DNA of 54,991 nt, taken from the NCBI RefSeq assembly GCF_029263155.1, contig NZ_JAJCYB010000052.1:1-54991 (forward strand), written 5' to 3'. This document shows, piece by piece, positions 41,807-53,228 of the stretch. Numbering within the stretch: the first letter of the stretch is position 1; each line of letters starts with the position of its first letter. The DNA is from Pseudonocardia sp. (GTDB lineage Bacteria; Actinomycetota; Actinomycetes; Mycobacteriales; Pseudonocardiaceae). The position numbers and the translations under genes are program-made. The notes under the pieces were generated by a model. The model worked only from the letters and a program-made list of their open reading frames with translations. It had not been told where the DNA came from and ran no database searches.

Positions 41807-42181
41807 GTGCCGCGTCGAGAAGGGTTCGGCACCGAACTCGGCGGCCCGGCCCGGGTTCCCCACCGACGATCATGGCTGGCCCTTCCGGTCCCACGGGGGC
41901 TGTGATCGCCGGATCGGAACCCGCGCCGCGCCCCGACACACCCCGAGGTTCCGAGCCGCCGATCATCCCGGCCGACGGGCCGCCGGACGTCCGCTCCGCC
42001 GAGACCCGGCCACCGAGACTCGGCCATCGCGACCCGGCCTGCCACCGCGAACCACGGCGTCCCGACCCCGCACCGTCCCGACCCCGCACTGCCCACGGTT
42101 GGCCGGCCCCCCGGACCCGCGTCCGCCCGGGGCCACCGCCCGGGGCCACACCGACCCGGCCCGGCCTCCGGCGAACCACGC
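41807..42181. other. 375-bp gap between hisB and hisH with short tandem duplications
   Basis: No convincing gene is seen. The stretch has two perfect small tandem repeats: a 16-bp unit (CGTCCCGACCCCGCAC) twice at 42058-42089 and a 13-bp unit (CGCCCGGGGCCAC) twice at 42124-42149. An open frame on the plus strand from 41872 is Pro/Arg-rich and non-protein-like. It probably separates the hisDCB and hisH transcripts. Confidence 0.5.
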
Positions 42182-45195
<3,014 letters not shown>

Positions 45196-45197
45196 TC

Positions 45198-45203
45198 AGC
45201 CTA
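45198..45203 (-). promoter_or_regulatory. -10 box TAGGCT for leaderless hisD
   Basis: TAGGCT ends 6 bases before ATG 45191; it is the same hexamer as at hisA. Confidence 0.5.
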
Positions 45204-45260
45204 CGACGCAGGCCCGACGGGCCGGCACGCCCGGGCGGGCTCGCCGACGCCCGGGCCGCC

Positions 45261-45298
45261 GACGGTCAATGACGCAGGCGACGGTCAGTGACGCAGGC
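45261..45298. repeat. 19-bp tandem duplication over a stop codon
   Basis: GACGGTCAATGACGCAGGC (45261-45279) is followed at once by the same unit with one change (45280-45298). The second copy contains the stop codon of the small zinc-motif gene, so the duplication supplies a spare near-copy of its last codons and stop. Confidence 0.75.
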
Positions 45299-45503
45299 CG
45301 CCGACACCCCGCGCCTTGTCCCAGCTTCCGGTGTCGGGGCGTTCGTGCGCCGCCGGACGGTCGCTGACGCACGCCGTCACGTGCACGTAGGCGTAGACCC
45401 AGTCGACACTACCGTCGTGGTGGGCCCGGTCGATGTGCGCCATGCGCACCATCGACTCGCCCGCACCGATCTCGGTGAAGCAGCGCTCGCAGATCATGAT
45501 CAT
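45285..45503 (-). CDS. Small CxxC-motif protein
   Basis: A 72-residue protein starting MIMICERCFTEIGAGESMVR, then MAHIDRAHHDGSVDWVYAYV and a hydrophilic tail. The CERC pair and the His cluster could bind zinc. ATG 45503 is preceded by GGAG about 6 bases upstream; the longer open frame adds an unlikely Arg/Pro-rich leader. It lies between nadC and hisD. I do not recognise the family with confidence. Confidence 0.7.
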   Translation of the reverse strand: MIMICERCFTEIGAGESMVRMAHIDRAHHDGSVDWVYAYVHVTACVSDRPAAHERPDTGSWDKARGVGGLRH

Positions 45504-45641
45504 GTCGTCTCCGGCCCGGCTGCCCGGCCGCACGCGGCCGGGGGTGGTCAGGGGCGGGTGGTCGACGTTGACGCGACCCGTCCCGATTGTCGCTCGTGGG
45601 ACCGGGATTCCCCGCACGCCGCGCCCTACTCGTGGGCAGCG

Positions 45642-46637
45642 TCACGCCGGGCGCAGGTCCAGCCCCAGGTCGAGCGCGGTGACGGAGTGGGTCAGGGCGC
45701 CGACGGCGAGGAAGTCGACGCCGGTCTCGGCGTAGGCGCGGGCGTTCTCCAGCGCGAGCCCGCCCGAGGACTCCAGCCGGGTCGGCCGGTCCCCCCGCCG
45801 CCGCACGGCCTCGCGGGTGAGCGCGACGGAGAAGTTGTCCAGCAGCACCAGCTCCGCACCCAGCGCGAGCACCTCGTCGAGCTGCTCGAGCGAGTCGACC
45901 TCCACCTCGCACGGCAGGTGCGGCGCCCGTTCCCGCGCGGCCCGCAACGCTGCTCCGACCGACCCGGCCGCCACCACGTGGTTGTCCTTGATCAGCACGG
46001 CGTCGCCGAGCCCGAGCCGGTGGTTGACGCCCCCGCCGCAGCGCACGGCGTACTTCTCCAGCAGCCGCAGGCCGGGAAGCGTCTTGCGGGTGTCGCGGAT
46101 CCGGGCACCGGTGCCGGCGACGGCGTCCACCCACGCGGCGGTCGCGGTGGCGACGCCGGACAGGTGGCACAGCAGGTTCAGCGCCGTGCGCTCCGCGGTG
46201 AGGAACGTGCGGACGGGCGCGCGGACGGTGAGCGCGGCGTCCCCCGCCGCGAGCCGGTCACCGTCGGCGGCGGCGCCGAGCACCTCGTAGTCACCGACGA
46301 CGGCATCGAGCACGGCCAGCGCGGCCGGCACCCCGGCCAGCACGCCGCCGCGCCGCGCCACGAAGGCACCCACGGCCATCGCGTCGGCCGACACGGTGGC
46401 CTCGGTGGTGGCGTCGGGGCCGTAGCGCAGGTCCTCGGCGAGCGCGGTGTCCACGACCCGCCGCAGATCCTCGAGATCGAGCCCAGCGGCACCGGCCGCA
46501 CCGGCCGCACCAGCCGCACCCGCGGCACCCGCGGCACCGGCGGCACCCGTCACAGCAGGGTGGCTTTGCTCCGACTGGACCGGAGGAAAGCCACCCTGCT
46601 GTGACCCGGGTGGCGGCGGCACGGGCGACGGCGTCAT
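45642..46637 (-). CDS. nadC: Nicotinate-nucleotide pyrophosphorylase (carboxylating)
   Basis: A 331-residue enzyme making nicotinate mononucleotide from quinolinate and PRPP. It has RTALNLLCHLSGVAT, RDTRKTLPGLRLLEKYAV and NHRLGLGDAVLIKDNHV. The first ~50 residues are unusual: a Pro-rich start, residues ~11-30 encoded by a 57-bp palindrome, and about seven Gly-Ala-Ala units before the normal start of homology (LDLEDLRRVVDTAL). ATG 46637 overlaps the nadB stop (ATGA). Confidence 0.95.
   Translation of the reverse strand: MTPSPVPPPPGSQQGGFPPVQSEQSHPAVTGAAGAAGAAGAAGAAGAAGAAGLDLEDLRRVVDTALAEDLRYGPDATTEATVSADAMAVGAFVARRGGVLAGVPAALAVLDAVVGDYEVLGAAADGDRLAAGDAALTVRAPVRTFLTAERTALNLLCHLSGVATATAAWVDAVAGTGARIRDTRKTLPGLRLLEKYAVRCGGGVNHRLGLGDAVLIKDNHVVAAGSVGAALRAARERAPHLPCEVEVDSLEQLDEVLALGAELVLLDNFSVALTREAVRRRGDRPTRLESSGGLALENARAYAETGVDFLAVGALTHSVTALDLGLDLRPA
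46549..46605. repeat. 57-bp palindromic element inside nadC
   Basis: Arms 46549-46567 and 46587-46605 are exact 19-bp inverted complements (GTCACAGCAGGGTGGCTTT and its complement). The 19-base middle holds a further stem CTCCG/CGGAG. The whole is 57 bp, a multiple of three, and is translated in frame as part of the nadC leader region. Flanks share 'GCACCCGT' and 'ACCC' with the element in nadB. Confidence 0.85.
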
Positions 46638-48253
46638 GCCGCCACCGTCCGCTCGCTGCGCACCACGGGCCGGCCCCTGTCGTCGAGCCCGACCTCCAGG
46701 CTCGACCGCTGCCAGCCGTCGTCGCGGGCGGGGAAGTCGGTGCGGACGTGGCAGCCACGGCTCTCGGTGCGGGTGCCCGCCGCCGCGAGCACGGCCTGCG
46801 CGAGCAGCGTGAGCGCGGCGTCCTCCACCCCCGCCCGGTCGATCGGCACGCCGAGCACCGTGGCGGCCTCGACGGCATCGGAGGCCGCGGCCAGCCCGGG
46901 CCCGTCCCGCCCGATCCCGGCCGCCCCGGACATCGCCCGCTGCACGACGCCCCGCTCGGCGATCGGCACGGCTGGAGCGGCCGCACCCGTTGCAGCAAGG
47001 CCACCTTCACGCAACGAGGTTGCGTGAAGGTGGCCTTGCTGCAACCCACCCGCGCGGTCCGCGGCCACCGCCCGCGCGGCGCGGGCGCCCATCACCAGGC
47101 CCTCCAGCAGGCTGTTCGACGCCAGCCGGTTCGCCCCGTGCAGGCCCGTGCGGGCCACCTCCCCCGCCGCGTACAGCCCGGGGACCGCGGTGCGCGACTG
47201 CGCGTCGGTGACGATCCCGCCGCACGAGTAGTGCGCGGCGGGGGTCACCGGGATCGGCTCGCGCACCGGGTCGATCCCCGCGGCGCGGCAGGCGGCGTAC
47301 ACCGTCGGGAAGCGGCGGGCGAAGCCGTCGAGCGCGCGGGCGTCGAGGTAGGCGCACGACGTGCCGGTCTCCGCCAGCCGCCGGGTGATCGCGGCGGCCA
47401 CGACATCGCGCGGGGCGAGGTCGGCCAGCGGGTGCACGCCGGTCATGAAGCGGCGCCCGGCGCGGTCGAGCAGCACGGCGCCCTCGCCGCGGACGGCCTC
47501 GGTGACCAGCGGCCGCCGCCCCACCGCGGGCCCGGTGTAGAGCACCGTCGGGTGGAACTGCACGAACTCCAGGTCCGCCGCGGTGGCCCCCGCGCGCAGC
47601 GCGAGGGCGATGCCGTCGCCGGTGGCGGTCTCCGGGTTGGTCGTCGACGAGTACAGCTGCCCGTACCCGCCGGTCGCCAACAGCACCGCGGGGGTACGCA
47701 GCACGCCGGGGCGGCCGCCGTCGTCGAGGAGAGCGAGGCCGGCGACCGCGCCATGTCCGTCGCGCAGGACGTCGACGGCCACGTGCCCGGTGAGCAGCGG
47801 CAAGCCGCCTGCCGCACCGACCAGCGCCCGCTCGACCTCGGCACCGGTCGCGTCGCCTCCGGCGTGGACCACGCGGAACGCGGAGTGCCCGCCCTCCCGG
47901 GTGCGGGCGAGGCGGCCGTCGGGGCCCGGGTCGAAACGCGCACCGCGCGACCGCAGCCGCGCCACGGCGGCCGGGCCGTCGGCGATGATCGACGTGACGG
48001 CCGCGGGATCGCACAGCCCGCCGCCCGCCTCCAGCGTGTCGGTCACGTGGGCCTCGACGCTGTCGCCGGGCACGTCACCGACGACGACGGCCACACCGCC
48101 CTGCGCCCACCGCGTCGAGCCCGCGTCCACGGCGTCCTTCGTGACGACGACGACCCGCAGCCCGGCGGCCGCGGCGTCCAGCGCCGCGGTGAGGCCTGCG
48201 ACGCCGCTGCCGACGACGACGAGGTCCGCGGCGGCGCTCCAGCCCGCGGTCAC
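46634..48253 (-). CDS. nadB: L-aspartate oxidase
   Basis: A 539-residue FAD enzyme oxidising aspartate to iminoaspartate. It has the dinucleotide motif [43 protein letters not shown] and [20 protein letters not shown], and [20 protein letters not shown]. Between the FAD/capping part and the C-terminal helical domain, residues ~403-422 are encoded by a 57-bp palindrome. GTG 48253 overlaps the nadA stop (GTGA). Confidence 0.96.
   Translation of the reverse strand: MTAGWSAAADLVVVGSGVAGLTAALDAAAAGLRVVVVTKDAVDAGSTRWAQGGVAVVVGDVPGDSVEAHVTDTLEAGGGLCDPAAVTSIIADGPAAVARLRSRGARFDPGPDGRLARTREGGHSAFRVVHAGGDATGAEVERALVGAAGGLPLLTGHVAVDVLRDGHGAVAGLALLDDGGRPGVLRTPAVLLATGGYGQLYSSTTNPETATGDGIALALRAGATAADLEFVQFHPTVLYTGPAVGRRPLVTEAVRGEGAVLLDRAGRRFMTGVHPLADLAPRDVVAAAITRRLAETGTSCAYLDARALDGFARRFPTVYAACRAAGIDPVREPIPVTPAAHYSCGGIVTDAQSRTAVPGLYAAGEVARTGLHGANRLASNSLLEGLVMGARAARAVAADRAGGLQQGHLHATSLREGGLAATGAAAPAVPIAERGVVQRAMSGAAGIGRDGPGLAAASDAVEAATVLGVPIDRAGVEDAALTLLAQAVLAAAGTRTESRGCHVRTDFPARDDGWQRSSLEVGLDDRGRPVVRSERTVAA
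46989..47045. repeat. 57-bp perfect palindromic element inside nadB
   Basis: Arms 46989-47015 and 47019-47045 are exact 27-bp inverted complements (starting GTTGCAGCAAGGCCACC) around a 3-base centre. Length 57 bp, in frame. The outer arm words (CAGCAAGG / CCTTGCTG) parallel those of the nadC element (CAGCAGGG / CCCTGCTG), and both are followed by ACCC. Confidence 0.9.
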
Positions 48254-49242
48254 TCCCCACCCCCGGGCTGCCCGATCCGGATCATGCGCTGGACCGCGGC
48301 GCGGCCGCGGGCGGCGAGCTCGGGGTCCACGTGCACCTCGTCGCGGCCCTCGCGCAGCGCGCGCAGCAGCTTCGCCGGTGTGATCATCTTCATGTAGTGG
48401 CAGGACGCGCGGTCGTTCACGGCGCGGAAGTCGACCTCCGGCGCGGCCCGGCGCAGCTGGTGCAGCATGCCCACCTCGGTGGCCACCAGCACGGTGCCGC
48501 CCGGCGTCGAGCTGTGGGCGGCGTCGAGCATCCCGCCCGTGGACAGGATCCGGACCCGTTCCGAGGGCACGGCACCGGCTCCGGCCAGGTAGAGAGCGGA
48601 GGTGGCGCAGCCGCACTCGGGGTGCACGTAGAGCTCGGCGTCGGGGTGGGCCTGCGACTGCGCCGTGAGCGCGGGCCCGCTGATCCCGGCGTGCACGTGG
48701 CACTCCCCCGCCCAGACGTGCATGTTCGCCCGGCCGGTGATGCGGCGCACGTGCGCGCCGAGGAACTGGTCGGGCAGGAACAGCACCTCGCGGTCGGCCG
48801 GGATCGACTCCACGACCTCCACCGCGTTCGACGAGGTGCAGCAGACGTCGGTCTCCGCCTTCACCGCGGCCGTCGTGTTGACGTAGGACACCACGACGGC
48901 GCCCGGGTGCTCGGCCTTCCACGACCGCAGCTGGTCGGCGGTGATCGAGTCGGCGAGCGAGCACCCCGCGCGCGCGTCCGGGATCAGCACGGTCTTGTCG
49001 GGGGCGAGGATCTTCGCGGTCTCGGCCATGAAGTGCACGCCGCAGAAGACGATCGTCGACGCCGTCGACTCCGCCGCGAGCCGCGACAGGGCCAGCGAGT
49101 CGCCGGTGTGGTGCGCGACGTCCTGGATCTCCGGGAGCTGGTAGTTGTGCGCCAGCACCACCGCGTCCTGCGCCTGCGCGAGCGCCCGGACCTCCTCGGC
49201 CCAGCTCGGCTCGACGGCCGGGAGCACCTCGGTCACCGCCAT
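48250..49242 (-). CDS. nadA: Quinolinate synthase
   Basis: A 330-residue [4Fe-4S] enzyme condensing iminoaspartate with dihydroxyacetone phosphate. It has [40 protein letters not shown] and [15 protein letters not shown], with cluster cysteines in DVCCTS, ECGC and near the end. ATG 49242 has AGGAGG upstream. First gene of nadABC. Confidence 0.96.
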   Translation of the reverse strand: MAVTEVLPAVEPSWAEEVRALAQAQDAVVLAHNYQLPEIQDVAHHTGDSLALSRLAAESTASTIVFCGVHFMAETAKILAPDKTVLIPDARAGCSLADSITADQLRSWKAEHPGAVVVSYVNTTAAVKAETDVCCTSSNAVEVVESIPADREVLFLPDQFLGAHVRRITGRANMHVWAGECHVHAGISGPALTAQSQAHPDAELYVHPECGCATSALYLAGAGAVPSERVRILSTGGMLDAAHSSTPGGTVLVATEVGMLHQLRRAAPEVDFRAVNDRASCHYMKMITPAKLLRALREGRDEVHVDPELAARGRAAVQRMIRIGQPGGGE

Positions 49243-49256
49243 GGGACCCTCCTCAT

Positions 49257-49279
49257 GTTTTCGACTTGTAGTCGTAAAC
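49257..49279. promoter_or_regulatory. Dyad operator upstream of nadA, probable NrtR site
   Basis: GTTTTCGACT-TGT-AGTCGTAAAC is a near-perfect inverted repeat with 10-bp arms and one mismatch. It is AT-rich against the GC-rich background and lies 15 bases upstream of the nadA ATG, between nadA and the divergent NrtR gene. Position and symmetry fit an NAD-repressor operator. Confidence 0.65.
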
Positions 49280-49435
49280 TAGCCGCGATGCTAGCAGTTC
49301 CGGCGCGCGAGGGCACGGACGACGTGATCCGGACCTCACCCGACGGTCATCCTCCGTTCACCACGGCGACCCTCAGCGGCGACCCTCAGCGGCTCGCCGG
49401 AGGCCCGTACCCACCGCGCCCGGCCGTCGCCCGCC

Positions 49436-49441
49436 TACGAT
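49436..49441 (+). promoter_or_regulatory. -10 box TACGAT for leaderless nrtR
   Basis: TACGAT ends 6 bases before GTG 49448. It is about 155 bases from the nadA operator, so autoregulation through the same site is uncertain. Confidence 0.5.
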
Positions 49442-49447
49442 CCGCCC

Positions 49448-50212
49448 GTGGGCACCAGGCAGACCGGGCACGAGGTGCTCGCCGCGGTGCTGCGGATCTC
49501 CGGCGGTCACCCGCAGGTGCTCGCCTGGCAACGGGCCCGCGACCCCGACCGCGGCTGCTGGGCCCTCCCCGGCGGCCGCCTCGGCGACGACGAGGACGTC
49601 GAGCGCTCGGTGCTGCGGCAGCTGGCGGAGAAGGTCGACCTGCGCGAGGTGGCCCACATCGAGCAGCTCGGGGTGTTCAGCGACCCGGACCGGGTGCCGG
49701 GCACCCGGCTGATCGCCACCGCCTTCCTCGGGCTGGTGCCCTCCGACGCGGACCCGCTGGTGCCACCCGACACCGCATGGCGCCGGGTGGCGCCCGGGCC
49801 GGCGGGGGCCGACCCCGCCCCGGACGGTCAGCTCGTCCGCACCGCCCGCCCGCCCGCCATCAGCGGCGCCGCGTTCGACCACGGCGCCATCGTCGACGCC
49901 GCGCGCGACCGGCTGCGCGCGAAGCTGTCCTACACGAACCTGGGTTTCGCGCTCGCGCCGCGCGAGTTCACCATCTCCGCGCTGCGCGACCTCTACGTCG
50001 CCGCGCTGGGCCATCCCGTATCGGCCACGAACCTGCAGCGCGTGCTGACCCGGCGCGCCCTGCTGGAACCCACCGGTGCGGTCGCTCCGCCGGGCCCCTC
50101 CGGCGGCCGCCCCGCCGCGCTGTTCCGGTTCACCGCCCGCACACTGCGGGTGACCGACGCGTTCGCGGTGCTGAAGCCGCCGGGCGAGCACGGCCGCGGC
50201 GCCGTACCGTAA
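49448..50212 (+). CDS. nrtR: NrtR-type Nudix-related transcriptional regulator of NAD synthesis
   Basis: A 254-residue protein with an N-terminal Nudix-like domain (LAAVLRISGGHPQVLAWQRA, ALPGGRLGDDEDVERSVLRQ) and a C-terminal winged helix (KLSYTNLGFALAPREFTISA then LRDLYVAALGHPVSATNLQR). The Nudix box is degenerate: the RExxEE core reads VLRQLAEKVDL, so it is likely a sensor rather than a hydrolase, as in NrtR/NdnR. It is divergent from nadABC with a dyad between them, supporting repression of the nad operon. Confidence 0.88.
   Translation: MGTRQTGHEVLAAVLRISGGHPQVLAWQRARDPDRGCWALPGGRLGDDEDVERSVLRQLAEKVDLREVAHIEQLGVFSDPDRVPGTRLIATAFLGLVPSDADPLVPPDTAWRRVAPGPAGADPAPDGQLVRTARPPAISGAAFDHGAIVDAARDRLRAKLSYTNLGFALAPREFTISALRDLYVAALGHPVSATNLQRVLTRRALLEPTGAVAPPGPSGGRPAALFRFTARTLRVTDAFAVLKPPGEHGRGAVP
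50205..50210 (+). promoter_or_regulatory. -10 box TACCGT overlapping the nrtR 3' end
   Basis: TACCGT ends 6 bases before GTG 50217 and overlaps the nrtR stop codon (TAA at 50210-50212), so the next gene probably has its own leaderless transcript. Confidence 0.45.
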
Positions 50213-50216
50213 GCCC

Positions 50217-50894
50217 GTGGCCGAGACCGTCCCCGTGTTCCCGCTGGGAACCGTGCTGATGCCGGGGGCGATGCTGCCGTTGCACATCTTCGAGCCGCGC
50301 TACCGCCAGCTCACCGTCGACCTGGTCACCGGCGCGGTGCCGGACAAGCAGTTCGGTGTCGTCGCCGTGCGCGAGGGCTGGACCCCCGACGACGACGGGC
50401 TGGAAGGCCTGCACGCCGTCGGCTGCACGGCCGAGCTGCGCGACGCCCGCCGCCTCCCCGACGGCCGTTTCGACATCGTCACCCGCGGCGCCCGGCGCTT
50501 CCGGCTCCTCGACCTCGACACCGACTCCAAGCCCTACCTGGTCGGCTCGGTGGAGTTCCTCCCCGACGCCGAGCCCGAGGGCGGCGACGACCTCACCAGC
50601 ATGCTCTGCGCCGGTGCCCGCGACGCGCACCGGCGCTACTGCGCCACGGCGTGGAAGACCGACGACTGGACCGAGCCCGCCGACGACATCCCGCCCGACC
50701 ACCTCTCACACGTGCTTGCCGCCGACTGCCTGCTGCCGCTGCCCGACCGCCAGGCGCTGCTCGAGCAGGTCTCCCCCACCGAGCGCCTGCGCATGGTCCG
50801 GCTGCTGCTCGCGCGCGAGACCGGCCTGCTCACACAGCTGAGCGCCGTGCCGGCCCCGATGACCACCTACGGCGTGGAGCACAGCACCAACTGA
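50217..50894 (+). CDS. LON substrate-binding domain protein
   Basis: A 225-residue protein with the LON N-terminal domain: VPVFPLGTVLMPGAMLPLHI, FEPRYRQL and RGARRFRLL. It has no AAA+ or protease domain, so it is the stand-alone type found widely in actinobacteria, with unknown function. GTG 50217 follows the nrtR stop by 4 bases. Confidence 0.93.
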   Translation: MAETVPVFPLGTVLMPGAMLPLHIFEPRYRQLTVDLVTGAVPDKQFGVVAVREGWTPDDDGLEGLHAVGCTAELRDARRLPDGRFDIVTRGARRFRLLDLDTDSKPYLVGSVEFLPDAEPEGGDDLTSMLCAGARDAHRRYCATAWKTDDWTEPADDIPPDHLSHVLAADCLLPLPDRQALLEQVSPTERLRMVRLLLARETGLLTQLSAVPAPMTTYGVEHSTN

Positions 50895-50900
50895 CCCCGC

Positions 50901-51032
50901 GAGTCGCGCCCTGCGTGCGCGCGAGTCGCGCCCTGCGTGCGCGCGAGTCGCGCCCTGCGTGCGCGCGAGTCGGGCCCTGCGTGCGCGCGAGTCGGGCCCT
51001 GCGTGCGCGCGAGTCGGGCCCTGCGTGCGCGC
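50901..51032. repeat. Six tandem copies of a 22-bp unit
   Basis: The unit GAGTCGCGCCCTGCGTGCGC plus GC is present six times with no spacer. Copies 1-3 read GAGTCGCG and copies 4-6 read GAGTCGGG; otherwise they are identical. The array fills the gap between two convergent genes (stops at 50894 and 51035). It could act as a bidirectional terminator or protein-binding array. Confidence 0.9.
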
Positions 51033-51034
51033 GG

Positions 51035-51901
51035 CTACGCCGAGAAGCTGGCCAGGTAGGCGGCGGCCATGTCGGCGTCGCCGTGCCCGGCGTCGGCGAC
51101 GCGGCGGTACCGGTCGGCCGCGGCCGCCGCGACGTCGAGCGTGACGCCGGCACCCCTCGCCGCGGCGACGATCAGGTCGGCGTCCTTGGCCGCGTTGGCG
51201 ACGGAGAAGTTCGGCGTCCAGTCCGCCGCGAGGATCGCGGCCGCCTTGGCCTGCAGGTACGGCAGGTCGAGCGGGCCGCCGCCGACGGCGTCGAGGAACT
51301 GCTGCGGGTCGACGGCCATCCCGCGGGCCAGTGCGAGCGTCTCCCCCGTGGCCGCGGTGATCGCCAGCACCCAGCTGTTGACGACGAGCTTGAGCCGGCT
51401 GGCCGCCAAACCCGCCGGGTCCTCGCCGAGCCAGCGCGTCTCGCGGCCGACGGCGTCGAAGACCGGCTGCACGATGCCGCGTGCCTGCGGGGCACCGGCG
51501 GCGAGGACCAGCAGTTGCCCGGACTCCGCGGGCTGCCGCGTCCCGACCACGGGCGCGTCGACGAACAGCACGCCGTACGCGTCGGCGAGGTCGAGCAGCG
51601 CGCCCTGGTCGATCCCGGCCGTCGTCATCTGCGCCCACACCTGCCCCGCGCGCGGGGCCGCCCGCTCCATCACCGACCGCACGTGCTGCCCGTCACCGAG
51701 CATCGTGACGACGACGTCCGCACCTGCCACCGCCTCCGCCGGTTCCGCGGCGAGCACCGCTCCCGCGTCGGCGAGCCCGCGCGCCTTGTCCGCGGTGCGG
51801 TTCCAGACCCGCAACGGGAGTCCGGCGCCGAGCATGTTGTGGCCCATGCCCGCGCCCATGATCCCGGTACCCAGCAGTGCGACGGTGGGGGTGTCGGTCA
51901 T
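51035..51901 (-). CDS. NAD(P)-dependent oxidoreductase, 3-hydroxyisobutyrate dehydrogenase family
   Basis: A 288-residue beta-hydroxyacid dehydrogenase. It has VALLGTGIMGAGMGHNMLGA (nucleotide motif), DAPVVGTRQPAESGQLLVLA (substrate motif; Gly-Thr replaces the usual Ser-Gly) and KLVVNSWVLA with the catalytic Lys. It starts at ATG 51901. The substrate is unknown. Confidence 0.92.
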   Translation of the reverse strand: MTDTPTVALLGTGIMGAGMGHNMLGAGLPLRVWNRTADKARGLADAGAVLAAEPAEAVAGADVVVTMLGDGQHVRSVMERAAPRAGQVWAQMTTAGIDQGALLDLADAYGVLFVDAPVVGTRQPAESGQLLVLAAGAPQARGIVQPVFDAVGRETRWLGEDPAGLAASRLKLVVNSWVLAITAATGETLALARGMAVDPQQFLDAVGGGPLDLPYLQAKAAAILAADWTPNFSVANAAKDADLIVAAARGAGVTLDVAAAAADRYRRVADAGHGDADMAAAYLASFSA

Positions 51902-52085
51902 GGGTACGAGGTTAGTGGGCCGGGCGCGCCGGTCCGGGTCGCGGACCTCGCCCGGAAGGCCGGAGCGTTCGGCGGGGGATGCGAGGGCCGCGGCGGGTTC
52001 GTGCGCTCGATGTCACCAGCGGGCCGGGCGCCGCGCTGGGAGACGGCGACGGACCGTGCTCGGGACCGTCGGGCACGATCCGTCC

Positions 52086-53228
52086 GTGGGTCTCGTCGGG
52101 TTCGTGCTCGTGCTGGTCGTGCTGCTGCACCTCTACGTCTACCGGCGGGCCGTGCACGACGTCCTCCGCAGCAGGCGGGGCCGGCTGCTCGGGGCCCTGG
52201 TGATCACCACGCTCGCCGTCGTCACCGGCACCGCGCTGCTCACCCGCGGCGTGCTCGCCCCCGAGGCCGCGCGTCCGCTGCACCACGTCGGCTACCTCTG
52301 GCTGGCCCTGGTGCTCTACCTCGCGTTCCTGCTCGGGGTCGGAGAGTTCGTGCGGATGGGGCTGCGTTTCGTCCGCGGTCGCCCGTCGGAGCAGCGGCGC
52401 CGGTTCCTGTCGGGGGTCATCGCGGCGAGTGCGGCCGTGGCGGCCGCCGTCACCGTGGGGTACGGCACCGTCGCCGCCCGGCAGACCCGCGTGGAGCGCC
52501 GGGAGGTGCTGCTCGATCGCCTGGACCCCGCCTTCGACGGCTTCACGATCGCCGCGATCTCCGACATCCACCTCGGGCCACTCGTCGACGGCACCGACCT
52601 CGCCGGCTTCGTCGGTCTGATCAACGGCTCCGGTCCCGACGTCGTCGCGGTAGTGGGCGACCTCGTCGATGGCACCGTCGACGAGCTCGGCACCTACGCG
52701 GCACCGCTGGCGGACATCGCCGCACCCACGTACTTCGTCACCGGCAACCACGAGTACTACTCCGGAGCAGCGGGCTGGGTCGAGTTCCTGCCGACGCTCG
52801 GCGTGCGCGTGCTGCGCAACGAGCGCGAGGAGATCCGCCGTGGCGAGGCAGTGCTGCACATCGCCGGCTGCGACGACCGCACCGCCGCCGCGTCCGGCGT
52901 ACCCGGCCACGGCTTCGACCTCGACGCAGCCCTGCGTGGTCGCGACCCCTCCGCGCCGGTGGTGCTGCTCTGCCACCAGCCGGTGATGGTCGCCCGCGCC
53001 GCCCGCGCCGGCGTCGACCTGCAGATCTCCGGACACACCCACGGCGGCCAGCTCTGGCCGCTGACCCACGTGGCGCTCGTGGACCAGCCCGTCCTCGCCG
53101 GCCTCACCCGCGTCGGCCGGACCTGGCTCTACGTCACGCGCGGCACCGGGTTCTGGGGGCCGCCGGTGCGCGTCGGCTCCCCGCCGGAGATCACCCTGCT
53201 GACGCTCCGGGCCCCGGCCGTTGCTTGA
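52086..53228 (+). CDS. Membrane-anchored metallophosphoesterase
   Basis: A 380-residue protein. There are four hydrophobic spans in the first ~140 residues (VGFVLVLVVLLHLYVY, then LLGALVITTLAVVTG, YLWLALVLYLAFLLGV, and one before GYGTVAAR). The calcineurin-like phosphoesterase domain follows, with ISDIHLGP, VVGDLVDG, TGNHEYY and SGHTHGGQLWP, the complete two-metal set. The spacing from a weak CACGAT box supports GTG 52086. The substrate could be a lipid or nucleotide; the family (YkuE-like) often acts on UDP-sugars or lipids. Confidence 0.92.
   Translation: MGLVGFVLVLVVLLHLYVYRRAVHDVLRSRRGRLLGALVITTLAVVTGTALLTRGVLAPEAARPLHHVGYLWLALVLYLAFLLGVGEFVRMGLRFVRGRPSEQRRRFLSGVIAASAAVAAAVTVGYGTVAARQTRVERREVLLDRLDPAFDGFTIAAISDIHLGPLVDGTDLAGFVGLINGSGPDVVAVVGDLVDGTVDELGTYAAPLADIAAPTYFVTGNHEYYSGAAGWVEFLPTLGVRVLRNEREEIRRGEAVLHIAGCDDRTAAASGVPGHGFDLDAALRGRDPSAPVVLLCHQPVMVARAARAGVDLQISGHTHGGQLWPLTHVALVDQPVLAGLTRVGRTWLYVTRGTGFWGPPVRVGSPPEITLLTLRAPAVA

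Noticed and set aside
50901..51032. CRISPR array
   Set aside because: The 22-bp units abut with no spacers and no cas genes are nearby; it is a simple tandem repeat.
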